Below, piece after piece: positions 7,526 to 15,501 of a stretch of 22,562 nucleotides of DNA. A program made the translations under genes and the position numbers. The stretch is from contig CBDUNM010000076.1 in assembly GCA_965368585.1 (NCBI GenBank), positions 1-22,562 of the forward strand, read 5' to 3'. Below the pieces are notes generated by a model. That model searched no databases, was not told the DNA's origin, and saw nothing but the letters and a program-made list of their open reading frames with translations. How positions within the stretch are numbered: the first letter of the stretch is position 1; each line of letters opens with the position of its first letter. The DNA is from JARRQB01 sp965368585. GTDB taxonomy: Bacteria; Pseudomonadota; Gammaproteobacteria; Chromatiales; Chromatiaceae.

Positions 7526-9223
7526 TCAGTCGATTCGGTACACGCGCGCCTCGTAGGGGCGCAACGCCAGGACGTTGAGGTCACTGTGTGCCGCGACGTC
7601 CTGATTCGCCAGCAACAGCTTGCCGTGCCTGAGCGTCAGCCCGGAATGCGTAAATTGCGCGGCGTGTGCGGTGAGGTTGCAGACGACGACGACCTGGGTG
7701 TCGCCGAGGCTGCGCAGATAAGCGTAGATTTTCGGGCTGTCCGCCATCAACAGTTCATACGTTCCGTAAACGAACACCGGCTCTGCCTTGCGCAGCGCGA
7801 TCAGGCGGCGATGGAAGCCCAGCACGGAATCCGCATCGGCCTGTTGCGCGGCGACATTGATTTTCGTGAAATTGGGGTTGGGCTTCAGCCACGGTTTGCC
7901 GGTCGTGAAGCCGGCGTTCGCGCTGGCATCCCACTGCATCGGCGTGCGCGAGTTGTCGCGCGAGGTGATCGAGAGCTCTTCGAGCATCACCTGCGGCGAG
8001 CGGCCCGCTGCCACACCCTGGGCGTACAGGTTCTTGGCCCACACGTCGTTGAAATCGTCGATGTTGTCGAACACCGAGTTCGTCATGCCGATTTCCTGGC
8101 CCTGGTAGATGAACGGCGTGCCCTGCATGAGAAAGCACATCGCCGCCAGCGCGGTCGCGCTCTCGCGCCAGTACTGCCCGGTATCGCCCCACTTCGAGAC
8201 GACGCGCGGCACGTCGTGATTCTCCAGAAACAGCGCATTCCAGCCGACGCCATCGAGCGCCTCCTGCCAGCTGGAAAACACCTTTTTGATTTCAAGCACG
8301 TCGAGTCCGCTGCGTGGATCCTTGGACCACAGGTTGAGGTGCTCGAACTGAAAGATCATGTTCAAGCGCTTGCGCTCGGCGCCGACCCAGTCTTCCGCCT
8401 GCGCCGCGACGACGCCGTTGGCCTCGCCGACGGTCATGATGTCGTACTTGTTGAAGGCATCCTGGCACAGCACATCCATGAATTCGAGCACGCCGTCAAT
8501 GTTCATGTGCATGTCAAGCGACGGCACGTACTCCAGGCCATCCGGATTGGGGAGGTCGGGCAGACCCGGAACCTTCTTCATGTGGCTCACGGCATCGAGG
8601 CGGAAACCGTCGATGCCCTTGTCGAGCCACCAGCGCACCATTGCGGTGATCGCGTCGCGCACCTCGGGATTTTCCCAGTCGAGGTCAGGCTGGCGGGTGG
8701 AAAACAGATGCAGGAAGTACTGCCCGGTGGTTTCGTCGAGCTTCCACGCCGAGCCTCTGAACATGCTCTCCCAGTTGTTTGGCTCGTGGCCGTCCTTGCC
8801 ATCGCGCCACACATACCAGTCGCGCTTGGGGTTGTCCTTTGACGCGCGCGACTCGACGAACCAGGGGTGTTCGTCGCTGGTGTGGTTCACCACCAGGTCG
8901 AGAATCAGCTTCATGCCGCGGCTATGGACTTCGTCGAGCAGGCGGTCGAAATCGGCCATGGTGCCGAAGTCTTCCATGATGTCCTGGTAGTCGCTGATGT
9001 CGTAACCATTGTCGTCGTTCGGCGACTTGTACATCGGGCAGACCCAGATGACATCGATGCCGAGCCACCGGAGGTAATCGAGGCGAGCGGTGATGCCGTT
9101 CAGGTCACCGATGCCGTCGCCATTCGAATCCATGAAGCTGCGCGGATAGATCTGGTAGGCAACTGCCTCCTTCCACCAGATCTTCTCAGGCGTTCTGCGG
9201 ACCGGGGCGCTTTTTGCTTTCAT
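7526..9223 (-). CDS. aglA: GH13 alpha-glucosidase, predicted alpha-1,4 type (AglA-like)
   Basis: Cytoplasmic exo-alpha-glucosidase cleaving imported alpha-glucosides. The start at 9223 gives 565 residues and no signal peptide. The (beta/alpha)8 GH13 core opens with VAYQIYPRSF and NGDGIGDLNGI. Catalytic residues are D210 in DGFRLDAVSH (nucleophile), E267 in TVGEAN (acid/base) and D337 in ENHDVPR. The residue after the nucleophile is Ala211. In oligo-1,6-glucosidases this position is Val, while alpha-1,4-active enzymes have Ala or Thr, so alpha-1,4 (maltose- or sucrose-type) preference is predicted. The chosen ATG overlaps the TGA of the upstream GH13 gene as ATGA, implying translational coupling. 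An alternative in-frame ATG at 9238 would add 5 residues; the open frame extends to 9337 but that part overlaps coding sequence of the neighbour. Confidence 0.92.
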   Translation of the reverse strand: MKAKSAPVRRTPEKIWWKEAVAYQIYPRSFMDSNGDGIGDLNGITARLDYLRWLGIDVIWVCPMYKSPNDDNGYDISDYQDIMEDFGTMADFDRLLDEVHSRGMKLILDLVVNHTSDEHPWFVESRASKDNPKRDWYVWRDGKDGHEPNNWESMFRGSAWKLDETTGQYFLHLFSTRQPDLDWENPEVRDAITAMVRWWLDKGIDGFRLDAVSHMKKVPGLPDLPNPDGLEYVPSLDMHMNIDGVLEFMDVLCQDAFNKYDIMTVGEANGVVAAQAEDWVGAERKRLNMIFQFEHLNLWSKDPRSGLDVLEIKKVFSSWQEALDGVGWNALFLENHDVPRVVSKWGDTGQYWRESATALAAMCFLMQGTPFIYQGQEIGMTNSVFDNIDDFNDVWAKNLYAQGVAAGRSPQVMLEELSITSRDNSRTPMQWDASANAGFTTGKPWLKPNPNFTKINVAAQQADADSVLGFHRRLIALRKAEPVFVYGTYELLMADSPKIYAYLRSLGDTQVVVVCNLTAHAAQFTHSGLTLRHGKLLLANQDVAAHSDLNVLALRPYEARVYRID

Positions 9224-10884
9224 GTCTGCGGACGCCATTCGGCAGCGCCTAAGTATGCGATGGCAAAGGCTTCGTAGGGCGCGAGGTCTACGTCGGACGT
9301 AAGCGTGGCGCGGGGCGCGTAATTGGTGATCAGGCATTCCCCATCGATACCGCGGAGCGTATTGGGCACCTGCAACATCACCTTCTCGCCGGAGAAATTG
9401 GCGATGACGACGATGCGCTCGTCGCCGAGTGCGCGCTCGTACGCGATAACGTCTTGGTGATCCTCAAGCAGGGGCTGGTAGCTGCCATAGACGATGACCT
9501 CGTGTTGCTTGCGCAGGGCGATCAGACGGCGATAGTGATGAAACACGGACCCGGGGTCCGCCAGCGCCGCCGCGACATTGATCTCACGGTAGTTGGGGTT
9601 CACCTTAATCCACGGGCGCGCGTTCGAAAAGCCCGAATTGGCTGAGTCGTCCCACTGCATCGGCGTGCGCGCGTTGTCGCGGCCGTTGGCGTAAATCCCT
9701 TCCATCATGCCTTCGTGCGAAACGCCGTCCGCGGTGCGTTCGCGGTAAAAATTGAGCGACTCGATGTCCTGGTAGTCATCGATCGAATCGAAGCGCACGT
9801 TGGTCATGCCGATTTCTTCGCCCTGGTAGATATAGGGCGTGCCCTTGAGCAGGTGCATCACTGTGGCGAGCATCTTGGCCGACTCGACACGGTAGCGACC
9901 CGGGTCGCCATATTTGGAAACCGCCCGCGGCAGGTCGTGATTGCACCAGAACAGCGAATTCCAGCCGCTGTCGGCGAGCGCGATCTGCCACTTGTCGATG
10001 ACCCGACGGAACTCCGAGACATGAAAGGGCCGTGGCTTCCACTTGCCCTCGACGGGGTCGTGGGTGATCGCGATGTGCTCGAACTGAAACACCATCGACA
10101 CCTCCTCACGCGCCGGATCCGAATACAGCAGTGCGTCCGCGGGTGTCGCGCTCCAGGTTTCACCCACCGTCAATACGTCGCGTGCGCCGAAGGTGGCCTT
10201 GTTCATCTGTTGGAGTAGAGGATGCAAGCGCGGGCCGTTGGCCGTGATGCGCTGGTCGACGACCTTGCCGATGAGGTCGATAACGTCCATGCGGAAGCCG
10301 CCGATGCCGCGATCGAGCCACCAATTCATCATGCGGTGCACCGCCTCGTGGACCTTCGGATTTTCCCAGTTCAGGTCGGGCTGGCGGCGTGAAAAGAGGT
10401 GGAAATAGTACTCCCCGGTGGTCGCATCAAGCTCCCAGGCGGAGCCGCCGAAAAAGGAGCGCTGATCGTCAGGCGCCTCGCCGTTCGGCCCCGGCTTGCG
10501 CCAGATGTAGTAATCACGCCAGGCGTTGTCGGTCGACTTGCGCGCCTCGACGAACCAGGAATGTTCGTCCGAAGTGTGATTCACCACCAGATCCATGATG
10601 ATGCGGATGCCGCGCTTGTCCGCTTCGGCGATCAGCGCGTCGATTTCCGCCAGGGTACCGAACTCCGCCGCAATGTCCTGGTAATCGGAAATGTCGTAGC
10701 CGTTGTCGTCCATCGGCGACTTGAACACGGGCGACAGCCAAATGACGCCGATGCCGAGACTCTGCAGGTAAGGAAGTTTGGCGCTGATTCCCGCCAGGTC
10801 GCCGATGCCGTCCTGATTGCCGTCGCAGAAGCTGCGCGGGTATATCTGATACACGACCTCGTTGTGCCACCACTTCCTTTCCAT
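9220..10884 (-). CDS. GH13 oligo-1,6-glucosidase-like alpha-glucosidase
   Basis: First gene of the agl operon. The 554-residue length equals that of oligo-1,6-glucosidases (about 555-560). The core opens EVVYQIYPRSFCDGNQDGIG. Catalytic residues are D200 in GGFRMDVIDL (nucleophile), E242 in TVGETW (acid/base) and D317 in WCNHDLPR. Val201 after the nucleophile is the residue known to favour alpha-1,6 linkages, so isomaltose, isomaltulose or similar sugars are likely substrates. No signal peptide is present, so it acts in the cytoplasm. The ATG at 10884 (MERKWWHN) begins right at the family's usual N-terminus. An upstream in-frame ATG at 10953 would add 23 residues with no family resemblance and is not used. 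The ribosome-binding site is weak. Operators at 10992-11027 lie about 110-140 bp upstream. Confidence 0.92.
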   Translation of the reverse strand: MERKWWHNEVVYQIYPRSFCDGNQDGIGDLAGISAKLPYLQSLGIGVIWLSPVFKSPMDDNGYDISDYQDIAAEFGTLAEIDALIAEADKRGIRIIMDLVVNHTSDEHSWFVEARKSTDNAWRDYYIWRKPGPNGEAPDDQRSFFGGSAWELDATTGEYYFHLFSRRQPDLNWENPKVHEAVHRMMNWWLDRGIGGFRMDVIDLIGKVVDQRITANGPRLHPLLQQMNKATFGARDVLTVGETWSATPADALLYSDPAREEVSMVFQFEHIAITHDPVEGKWKPRPFHVSEFRRVIDKWQIALADSGWNSLFWCNHDLPRAVSKYGDPGRYRVESAKMLATVMHLLKGTPYIYQGEEIGMTNVRFDSIDDYQDIESLNFYRERTADGVSHEGMMEGIYANGRDNARTPMQWDDSANSGFSNARPWIKVNPNYREINVAAALADPGSVFHHYRRLIALRKQHEVIVYGSYQPLLEDHQDVIAYERALGDERIVVIANFSGEKVMLQVPNTLRGIDGECLITNYAPRATLTSDVDLAPYEAFAIAYLGAAEWRPQT

Positions 10885-10991
10885 GTTCTCGAATCCGTTT
10901 CGAAAATTGTCGAGGCGGGCCGCCGGCAGTTCTATTCTGTCCCCGCAAAACAAGGTCGAGATAAATCTGGCTGATCAGCGTATAGAATCTC

Positions 10992-11005
10992 TCAAAGCGG
11001 TTTGA
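10992..11005. promoter_or_regulatory. LacI-family operator 1 in the agl control region
   Basis: TCAAAGCGGTTTGA is a near-perfect 14-bp palindrome with a central CG, the typical form of a LacI-family site. A second copy lies exactly 22 bp further right, so two repressor dimers would sit on the same face of the helix. The location upstream of the first GH13 gene suggests control of the agl operon by the divergent regulator. Confidence 0.72.
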
Positions 11006-11013
11006 ATCGTAAG

Positions 11014-11027
11014 TCAAAGCGGTTTGG
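11014..11027. promoter_or_regulatory. LacI-family operator 2 in the agl control region
   Basis: TCAAAGCGGTTTGG repeats operator 1 with one base changed at the last position. It lies between operator 1 and the regulator's own promoter, where it could act on both directions of transcription. Confidence 0.7.
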
Positions 11028-11051
11028 ATATCAAGTGGCGTGTCCATTTTT

Positions 11052-11080
11052 TTGACCATTTACCGTAAACGCATTAAATT
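11052..11080 (+). promoter_or_regulatory. Sigma70-type promoter of the lacI-family gene
   Basis: TTGACC at 11052-11057 and TAAATT at 11075-11080 are separated by exactly 17 bp, a good match to the -35 and -10 consensus. Transcription would start near 11087, about 50 nt before the GTG start codon at 11139. Confidence 0.65.
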
Positions 11081-11092
11081 GCAGCGGGACGG

Positions 11093-11106
11093 CTTAAGCG
11101 CTTTGG
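11093..11106. promoter_or_regulatory. LacI-family operator 3, just downstream of the regulator promoter
   Basis: CTTAAGCGCTTTGG contains the perfect 8-bp palindrome AAGCGCTT at 11096-11103 and resembles operators 1 and 2. It lies a few bases past the predicted transcription start and 33 bp before the regulator's start codon, which suggests autorepression. Confidence 0.6.
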
Positions 11107-11138
11107 ATACCACCAAGGACAGTCATTTGGAGGCAAAC

Positions 11139-12200
11139 GTGAGAGTCACCTTGAAGATGCTGGCCGCTTCGCTCAAACTTTCTTCAACCACCGTGAGTCG
11201 TGCGCTGGCGGGCTATCCGGATGTCAGCAAGGCGACGCGCCAGCGCGTCACGGAGGCGGCGGAGAGAATGGGCTACCACCCCGATCCGCTGGCGCGCCGC
11301 CTCGCAACCGGCCGCACCGATACGGTCGGCATGGTGTTTCCGTTCCTCGCGACGGAATTCGGGGACAGCCGTTGGGGCGAGGTCATAGCGGGCCTTTCCG
11401 AAGCGCTGGCCGAGCACAACATGGACCTGAGCATCATTCCGGTGCTGCCCGAGCGGGAGCTCGAGACTTATCGACGCGTCATCGACGGTCGCCGTGTCGA
11501 TGCACTGGTCGTTGCGTGGGCGCACGTGCATGACGAGCGCATTGAGCTGCTGCAGAAGGCCAACTTCCCCTTCCTGTCTTATGGGCGAACGGAAAGCGCA
11601 ATTCCCTACCCGTGGTTTGACTTCGACAACGAGGCTGGCGCAATAGCCGCGGTCGAACGCCTGATCGCCTTCGGGCACCGGCGCATCGCCCTCATCCATG
11701 CGCCCCTCGAACACAACTATGCCACCCAGCGACATGCCGGGTTTCTATCCGCCTTGAGTTCCGCCGGCATCGAACCCGACCCGACGCTGATCGTCTCCGG
11801 CCTGCTAAGCCGGCTCGCCGGCTACAAAGCGATGAAAAAGTTGCTGGCGCTAGCGGTGCCGCCGACAGCCGTGTTTGCCGACAACAATCTCGCGGGCATC
11901 GGCGCCCTGCGCGCTATCGGTGACTGCGGCATGAGGGTGCCCGAAGACATTTCAGCGATCGTCTACGATGGCGTGTCGACCGACGTGCCACTGCCCTACG
12001 CGGTCACCGCAGTAAGGCAATCGACCGGGGCGCAAACCGGCCGCATTTTGGCGCAACACACCCTCTCACTGCTCGCCGGCACGCCTGTCGACGAAGTCCA
12101 CGACCTCCGCCAGCCCGTGATCGAGCCGGGAGACACCGACGGCCCGCCGCCCGTGACCCTGGCACCGAAAGCCCCGAAGCGGAGCAAGCCCGTCAGTTGA
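11139..12200 (+). CDS. aglR: LacI-family transcriptional regulator of the agl operon (AglR-like)
   Basis: Sugar-responsive DNA-binding regulator, 353 residues. The N-terminus MRVTLKMLAASLKLSSTTVS is a standard LacI helix-turn-helix (LSSTTVSRALAGYPDVS), followed by the hinge motif GYHPDPLARRLATGRTDTVG. A periplasmic-binding-protein-like sugar domain covers about residues 60-335. I chose the GTG at 11139 because GGAGG lies 5 nt upstream and the HTH begins at once. The open frame extends to 11040, but that would place the predicted promoter and operator 3 inside the coding sequence. Divergent orientation from the agl operon and three palindromes in the shared region point to control of the operon and of itself. 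Its inducer is not evident from the sequence. Confidence 0.9.
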   Translation: MRVTLKMLAASLKLSSTTVSRALAGYPDVSKATRQRVTEAAERMGYHPDPLARRLATGRTDTVGMVFPFLATEFGDSRWGEVIAGLSEALAEHNMDLSIIPVLPERELETYRRVIDGRRVDALVVAWAHVHDERIELLQKANFPFLSYGRTESAIPYPWFDFDNEAGAIAAVERLIAFGHRRIALIHAPLEHNYATQRHAGFLSALSSAGIEPDPTLIVSGLLSRLAGYKAMKKLLALAVPPTAVFADNNLAGIGALRAIGDCGMRVPEDISAIVYDGVSTDVPLPYAVTAVRQSTGAQTGRILAQHTLSLLAGTPVDEVHDLRQPVIEPGDTDGPPPVTLAPKAPKRSKPVS

Positions 12201-12300
12201 CGCGATTCACGCAGTGCCGGCGCCGGAGCGTTACCCGCGAGCACGCATACTCTTGCCGCCGATCTCCGTCGCCTGCTGGCCGAAAGCGCTTCGCGTCCCG

Positions 12301-14763
12301 TTACGCGACGGGCTCGAACCAATCGGCGGAGAGAGTAACCGTGGCGCGCTGGTGAACGCGGTCAGACGACGCCCCCACGCGCACCTCGAAGCGCCCGGCC
12401 TTGGCGACCCAGCACGAACGCGTCTCGTCGTAGAAGGCGAAGGCGCGCATCGGCAGCGACAGGCTGACGACACGTGACTCTCCGGGTTCGAGCGTGAGCT
12501 TGGCGAATGCCTTCAGTTCCTGCGGCGGTCGCACGACGCTGGCCGACGTGTCGTGAATATAGACCTGCACCACCTCCTGCCCGCGGCGCTCGCCGCAGTT
12601 GCGCACTTCGGTGTGCAGCGTCAAGGTCTCGCCCGGCTCCAGCGCTTGCTGGTCGAGCCGCAGACCGCTGTGTTCGAAGCGACTGTAGGTGAGCCCGTGG
12701 CCGAACGCGAAAAGCGGCTCGATGCCACGCGCCTCAAAATGGCGGTAGCCGATATCAATGCCTTCCGCGTATCGCACGTGGCCGTCAACGCCCGGATAGG
12801 CATGCGCATCACCGATCGCCACGCTGTCTTCGAGCCGCCGCGGCCAGGTCTGCGCCAGCCGGCCACCCGGTTCTACATCGCCAAACAGCAGGTCGGCAAT
12901 CGTATTGCCGCATTCCTGGCCCGGATACCATGCCTGCAGGACGGCGGGAACGGCGTCCAGCCAAGGCAGCGCCACCGGCGAGCCGGTCTGCAGCACGACC
13001 ACCGTGCGCGGGTTGGCCGCGGCCACGCGGGCGATCAACGCGTCCTGCCGGTGTGGCAGCGCGATACCGGGGCGGTCCACTCCCTCGCAGTCCCACTCGC
13101 CGTTGAGGCCGGCAAATACCACCGCCACATCCGCCGCGCGCGCCGCTTCGACGGCCGCCGCGATGTCGGCTTCGCCGAGGACGCGGCTCACCCCCAGACG
13201 CAGCGCATGGATCGGCACGGGTTCCGCCGTGTCGGTGCTGAATTCGACGACAATTTCGCAGCGCTCGCCGGCACGCAACTCCCGCTCGACGATGACTTCG
13301 TCGCAGCCAAAACCGAAGTAGGGGTCGCTGCGCTGCCAGTCGCTCCAGGCGTCGACGGCCAGCACGCCATTGATGAAGGCGCGGCTGCGCCCGGCGCTGA
13401 TCAGCGAAAACTGGTGCGGACCGCTGGTATCGGCCTCGAAATGAAGCGTCGCACGCGCCGAGAACGCGTGCGCGTCGAGTGCCGGATCGACCGTGTCGAT
13501 CCACACCTGCTCGGTGTTCACACTCTGCCCCGTCGCGGCCACCGGGCCGCTCAGATCGGTGCTGTCGAAGTAGTCGATCGTCATTGCTACCGGCAGCACC
13601 GGCACCCAGCGGTGAATATCGGCGCCGGCGTGGTGGGTGAAGCTGACGTCCGGCCGGCGAGCGGCGAGTGCGTCGCGCGGCGCAATGCGGTAATGCGCGT
13701 TCACCGTGGCGCTGCCGCCGCCCATGATCTGCGGCGTAAGCGCCGCACGTCCGATAAGCGCGATGGTCTGCCCGGGTTGCAGGTCGAGCGGCAGCACGCC
13801 GGCGTCGTTTTTAAGCAGCACTGCGCCTTCGGCACCGAGTCGGCGGATCAGTGCGCGGTGCGCTGGCAGATCGTCGGCACGCTCGGCGGCGATGCCGGGG
13901 CGCGCAAAAGCGCCGACCCGCTCGATCAATTCGAGCACGCGGCGCGCGCAGGTGCGTACGGCGTGCGCCGGCACGCTGCCCGCCTCAACGGCTGCCACCA
14001 GCTTGGCGCCGCGCTCGCGTGGCGGGCCCGGCATCTCGAGGTCGCAGCCGGCCAGCACGCTTTCAACGGTGTCGTGGCTGGCCATCCAGTCGGTCATCAC
14101 CAGACCGTCGAACCCCCATTCATCGCGCAGCACCTGCTGCAGCAGGCGCCGATGGTCGGCAGCGAACACACCGTCGATGCGGTTGTACGCGGTCATCACG
14201 GCCATCACGCCGGCCTCTTTGACGGCGCGCTCGTAGGGCAGCAGGTAGAGTTCGCGCAGCGCCCGTTCGGGAATGTCCGAACTCATGCTCATGCGCTGGT
14301 ATTCACTCTCGTTGCCGACGTAATGCTTGATCGTGGCCGCAACGCCGCCGCTCTGCACGCCACGGATGAAGGCCACGGCAATCTCGGCGGTGAGCCACGG
14401 ATCCTCGGAGAAGCACTCAAAATTGCGGCCGTTGAACACCGTGCGCTGCAGATTTACGGTTGGCGCTAACAGGACGTGGGCGCCCTTGAGCTTTGCCTCT
14501 GTCGCCAGCGCCGCGCCGGCCTGCTCGATCAGCGCCGGATCCCAAGTGGCGCCCAGCGCCACGCTGGCCGGGAAGCAGGCGGTCGACGGACCGTCCTTGA
14601 AAACGCCGCCGCGGGCGCCATTGGGCCCGTCGCTGACCTTGATCGCCGGCACGCCCAAGCGGGGCAAAGGCAGGGTGGTCCAGTAGTCGGCGCCACTGAG
14701 CAGGCCGACTTGCTCGTCGAGGGTCGTGGCGTCGAGCAGTTCTTCGAGACGTTTGGAAGTCAT
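12301..14763 (-). CDS. GH3 beta-glucosidase-type enzyme with PA14 insertion
   Basis: Glycoside hydrolase of family 3, 820 residues from ATG 14763. The N-terminal barrel contains the KHYVGNESEYQR motif (about 146-157) and the nucleophile D225 in GLVMTDWMASH. The C-terminal sandwich domain carries NGEWDCEGVDR, where E560 is the likely acid/base, by comparison with yeast-type GH3 beta-glucosidases. A PA14 domain is inserted at about residues 390-530, and a fibronectin-III-like domain ends the protein (about 730-815). No signal peptide is seen, so it is probably cytoplasmic. The frame is open up to 14991, but the added 76 residues do not resemble the family and overlap the divergent acetyltransferase. 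A GGAG motif lies 13 nt upstream, which is rather far. Exact substrate (beta-glucoside, xyloside or other) is not readable. It is convergent with the LacI-type gene. Confidence 0.92.
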   Translation of the reverse strand: MTSKRLEELLDATTLDEQVGLLSGADYWTTLPLPRLGVPAIKVSDGPNGARGGVFKDGPSTACFPASVALGATWDPALIEQAGAALATEAKLKGAHVLLAPTVNLQRTVFNGRNFECFSEDPWLTAEIAVAFIRGVQSGGVAATIKHYVGNESEYQRMSMSSDIPERALRELYLLPYERAVKEAGVMAVMTAYNRIDGVFAADHRRLLQQVLRDEWGFDGLVMTDWMASHDTVESVLAGCDLEMPGPPRERGAKLVAAVEAGSVPAHAVRTCARRVLELIERVGAFARPGIAAERADDLPAHRALIRRLGAEGAVLLKNDAGVLPLDLQPGQTIALIGRAALTPQIMGGGSATVNAHYRIAPRDALAARRPDVSFTHHAGADIHRWVPVLPVAMTIDYFDSTDLSGPVAATGQSVNTEQVWIDTVDPALDAHAFSARATLHFEADTSGPHQFSLISAGRSRAFINGVLAVDAWSDWQRSDPYFGFGCDEVIVERELRAGERCEIVVEFSTDTAEPVPIHALRLGVSRVLGEADIAAAVEAARAADVAVVFAGLNGEWDCEGVDRPGIALPHRQDALIARVAAANPRTVVVLQTGSPVALPWLDAVPAVLQAWYPGQECGNTIADLLFGDVEPGGRLAQTWPRRLEDSVAIGDAHAYPGVDGHVRYAEGIDIGYRHFEARGIEPLFAFGHGLTYSRFEHSGLRLDQQALEPGETLTLHTEVRNCGERRGQEVVQVYIHDTSASVVRPPQELKAFAKLTLEPGESRVVSLSLPMRAFAFYDETRSCWVAKAGRFEVRVGASSDRVHQRATVTLSADWFEPVA

Positions 14764-14784
14764 GACGGTATCGACGCTCCTTGA

Positions 14785-14817
14785 GTGCAGTATGCTCGCG
14801 ATATGTGCAGTATGCTC
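14785..14817. repeat. Tandem 13-bp direct repeats between GH3 and acetyltransferase genes
   Basis: GTGCAGTATGCTC occurs at 14785-14797 and again at 14805-14817, offset by 20 bp (two helical turns). They lie in the divergent promoter region of the GH3 gene and the acetyltransferase gene. The repeat may be a binding site for an unknown regulator. Alternatively, TATGCT / CATACT may be paired -10-like elements. Confidence 0.6.
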
Positions 14818-14834
14818 CGCCTGCACCGCAGGCG
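14818..14834. promoter_or_regulatory. Perfect 7-bp inverted repeat beside the tandem repeats
   Basis: CGCCTGC-ACC-GCAGGCG forms a perfect inverted repeat directly abutting the second direct repeat. It could be an operator or a hairpin in the leader of the acetyltransferase message, 49 bp before its start codon. No T-run follows. Confidence 0.5.
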
Positions 14835-14882
14835 CGGGCCCGAATGTTTTCGTCCACCACGATACCCTCGAGGATATCTGCC

Positions 14883-15446
14883 ATGACGACACCGACCGGC
14901 CAGAAGGCGAAAACGCTGGCAGGCGAACTCTATCTCGCCAGCGACCCTGAGCTTTGCGCCGCCCAGCTTCGTGCCCAGGCGATTTTGGCACGGTTTAACA
15001 CAAGCGCGGCGGATGCGGACGAAGAACGTCGTGCCTTGCTGACAGACTTGTTTGGAAAATTCGGCGAGGCTGCCGCGCTGAAGCCTTCTCTGCGCTGCGA
15101 TTATGGTTTCAACATCACCATCGGCGACCGAAGCTTCATCAACTACGACTGCGTTCTGCTCGACTGCAATCTCATCAGTATCGGCAATGACGTCCAGATT
15201 GCACCCGGCGTTCATATTTATACCGCGACACATCCGATCGACGCCGAAGCGCGGCGCTCCGGCGCAGAGTATGCGCTGCCGGTAAGCATCGGCGACAGTG
15301 CCTGGCTCGGCGGCGGCGCGATCATTTGCCCGGGGGTCACCATCGGAGAGAACACGGTGGTCGGCGCGGGCAGCGTGGTAACGCGCGACTTGCCGGCGAA
15401 TGTCGTCGCGGCCGGGAATCCCTGCCGGGTCGTGCGGACCCTATAG
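14883..15446 (+). CDS. maa: Maltose/galactoside O-acetyltransferase (left-handed beta-helix)
   Basis: Transfers acetyl from acetyl-CoA to a sugar hydroxyl. The 187-residue length matches Maa, LacA and NodL. The N-terminal Mac domain (KTLAGELYLASDPELCAAQLRA) precedes hexapeptide repeats such as ITIGDRSFINYDC and ISIGNDVQIAPGV. The catalytic histidine is H117 in HIYTATHPID. The end is the usual GAGSVVTRDLPANVVAAGNP followed by CRVVRTL. I chose ATG 14883 because GAGGA lies about 9 nt upstream and the Mac domain starts within ten residues. The frame is open to 14781, but the extra residues do not resemble the family. In this setting it may detoxify non-metabolised or excess sugars. The true acceptor is unknown. 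Confidence 0.92.
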   Translation: MTTPTGQKAKTLAGELYLASDPELCAAQLRAQAILARFNTSAADADEERRALLTDLFGKFGEAAALKPSLRCDYGFNITIGDRSFINYDCVLLDCNLISIGNDVQIAPGVHIYTATHPIDAEARRSGAEYALPVSIGDSAWLGGGAIICPGVTIGENTVVGAGSVVTRDLPANVVAAGNPCRVVRTL

Positions 15447-15501
15447 CCCCCCATGGCCCGGGCGTTCCAGCGCCTTTCGCAGCACAACAGGAGGGCACGC
15501 A

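Noticed and set aside
11040..11138. N-terminal extension of the LacI-family gene
   Set aside because: It would place the promoter and operator 3 inside the coding region. The GTG at 11139 has a good ribosome-binding site and gives the standard HTH N-terminus.
12284..12291. AAGCGCTT copy between the convergent LacI and GH3 genes
   Set aside because: It lies at the 3' ends of both genes with no promoter nearby. Flanking bases do not extend the palindrome to the operator form, so it is probably chance.
12553..14469. A 638-codon open frame on the plus strand opposite the GH3 gene
   Set aside because: It is a GC-rich antisense shadow. Its translation is rich in His, Arg and Gly with no family motifs, while the minus strand encodes a clear GH3 protein.
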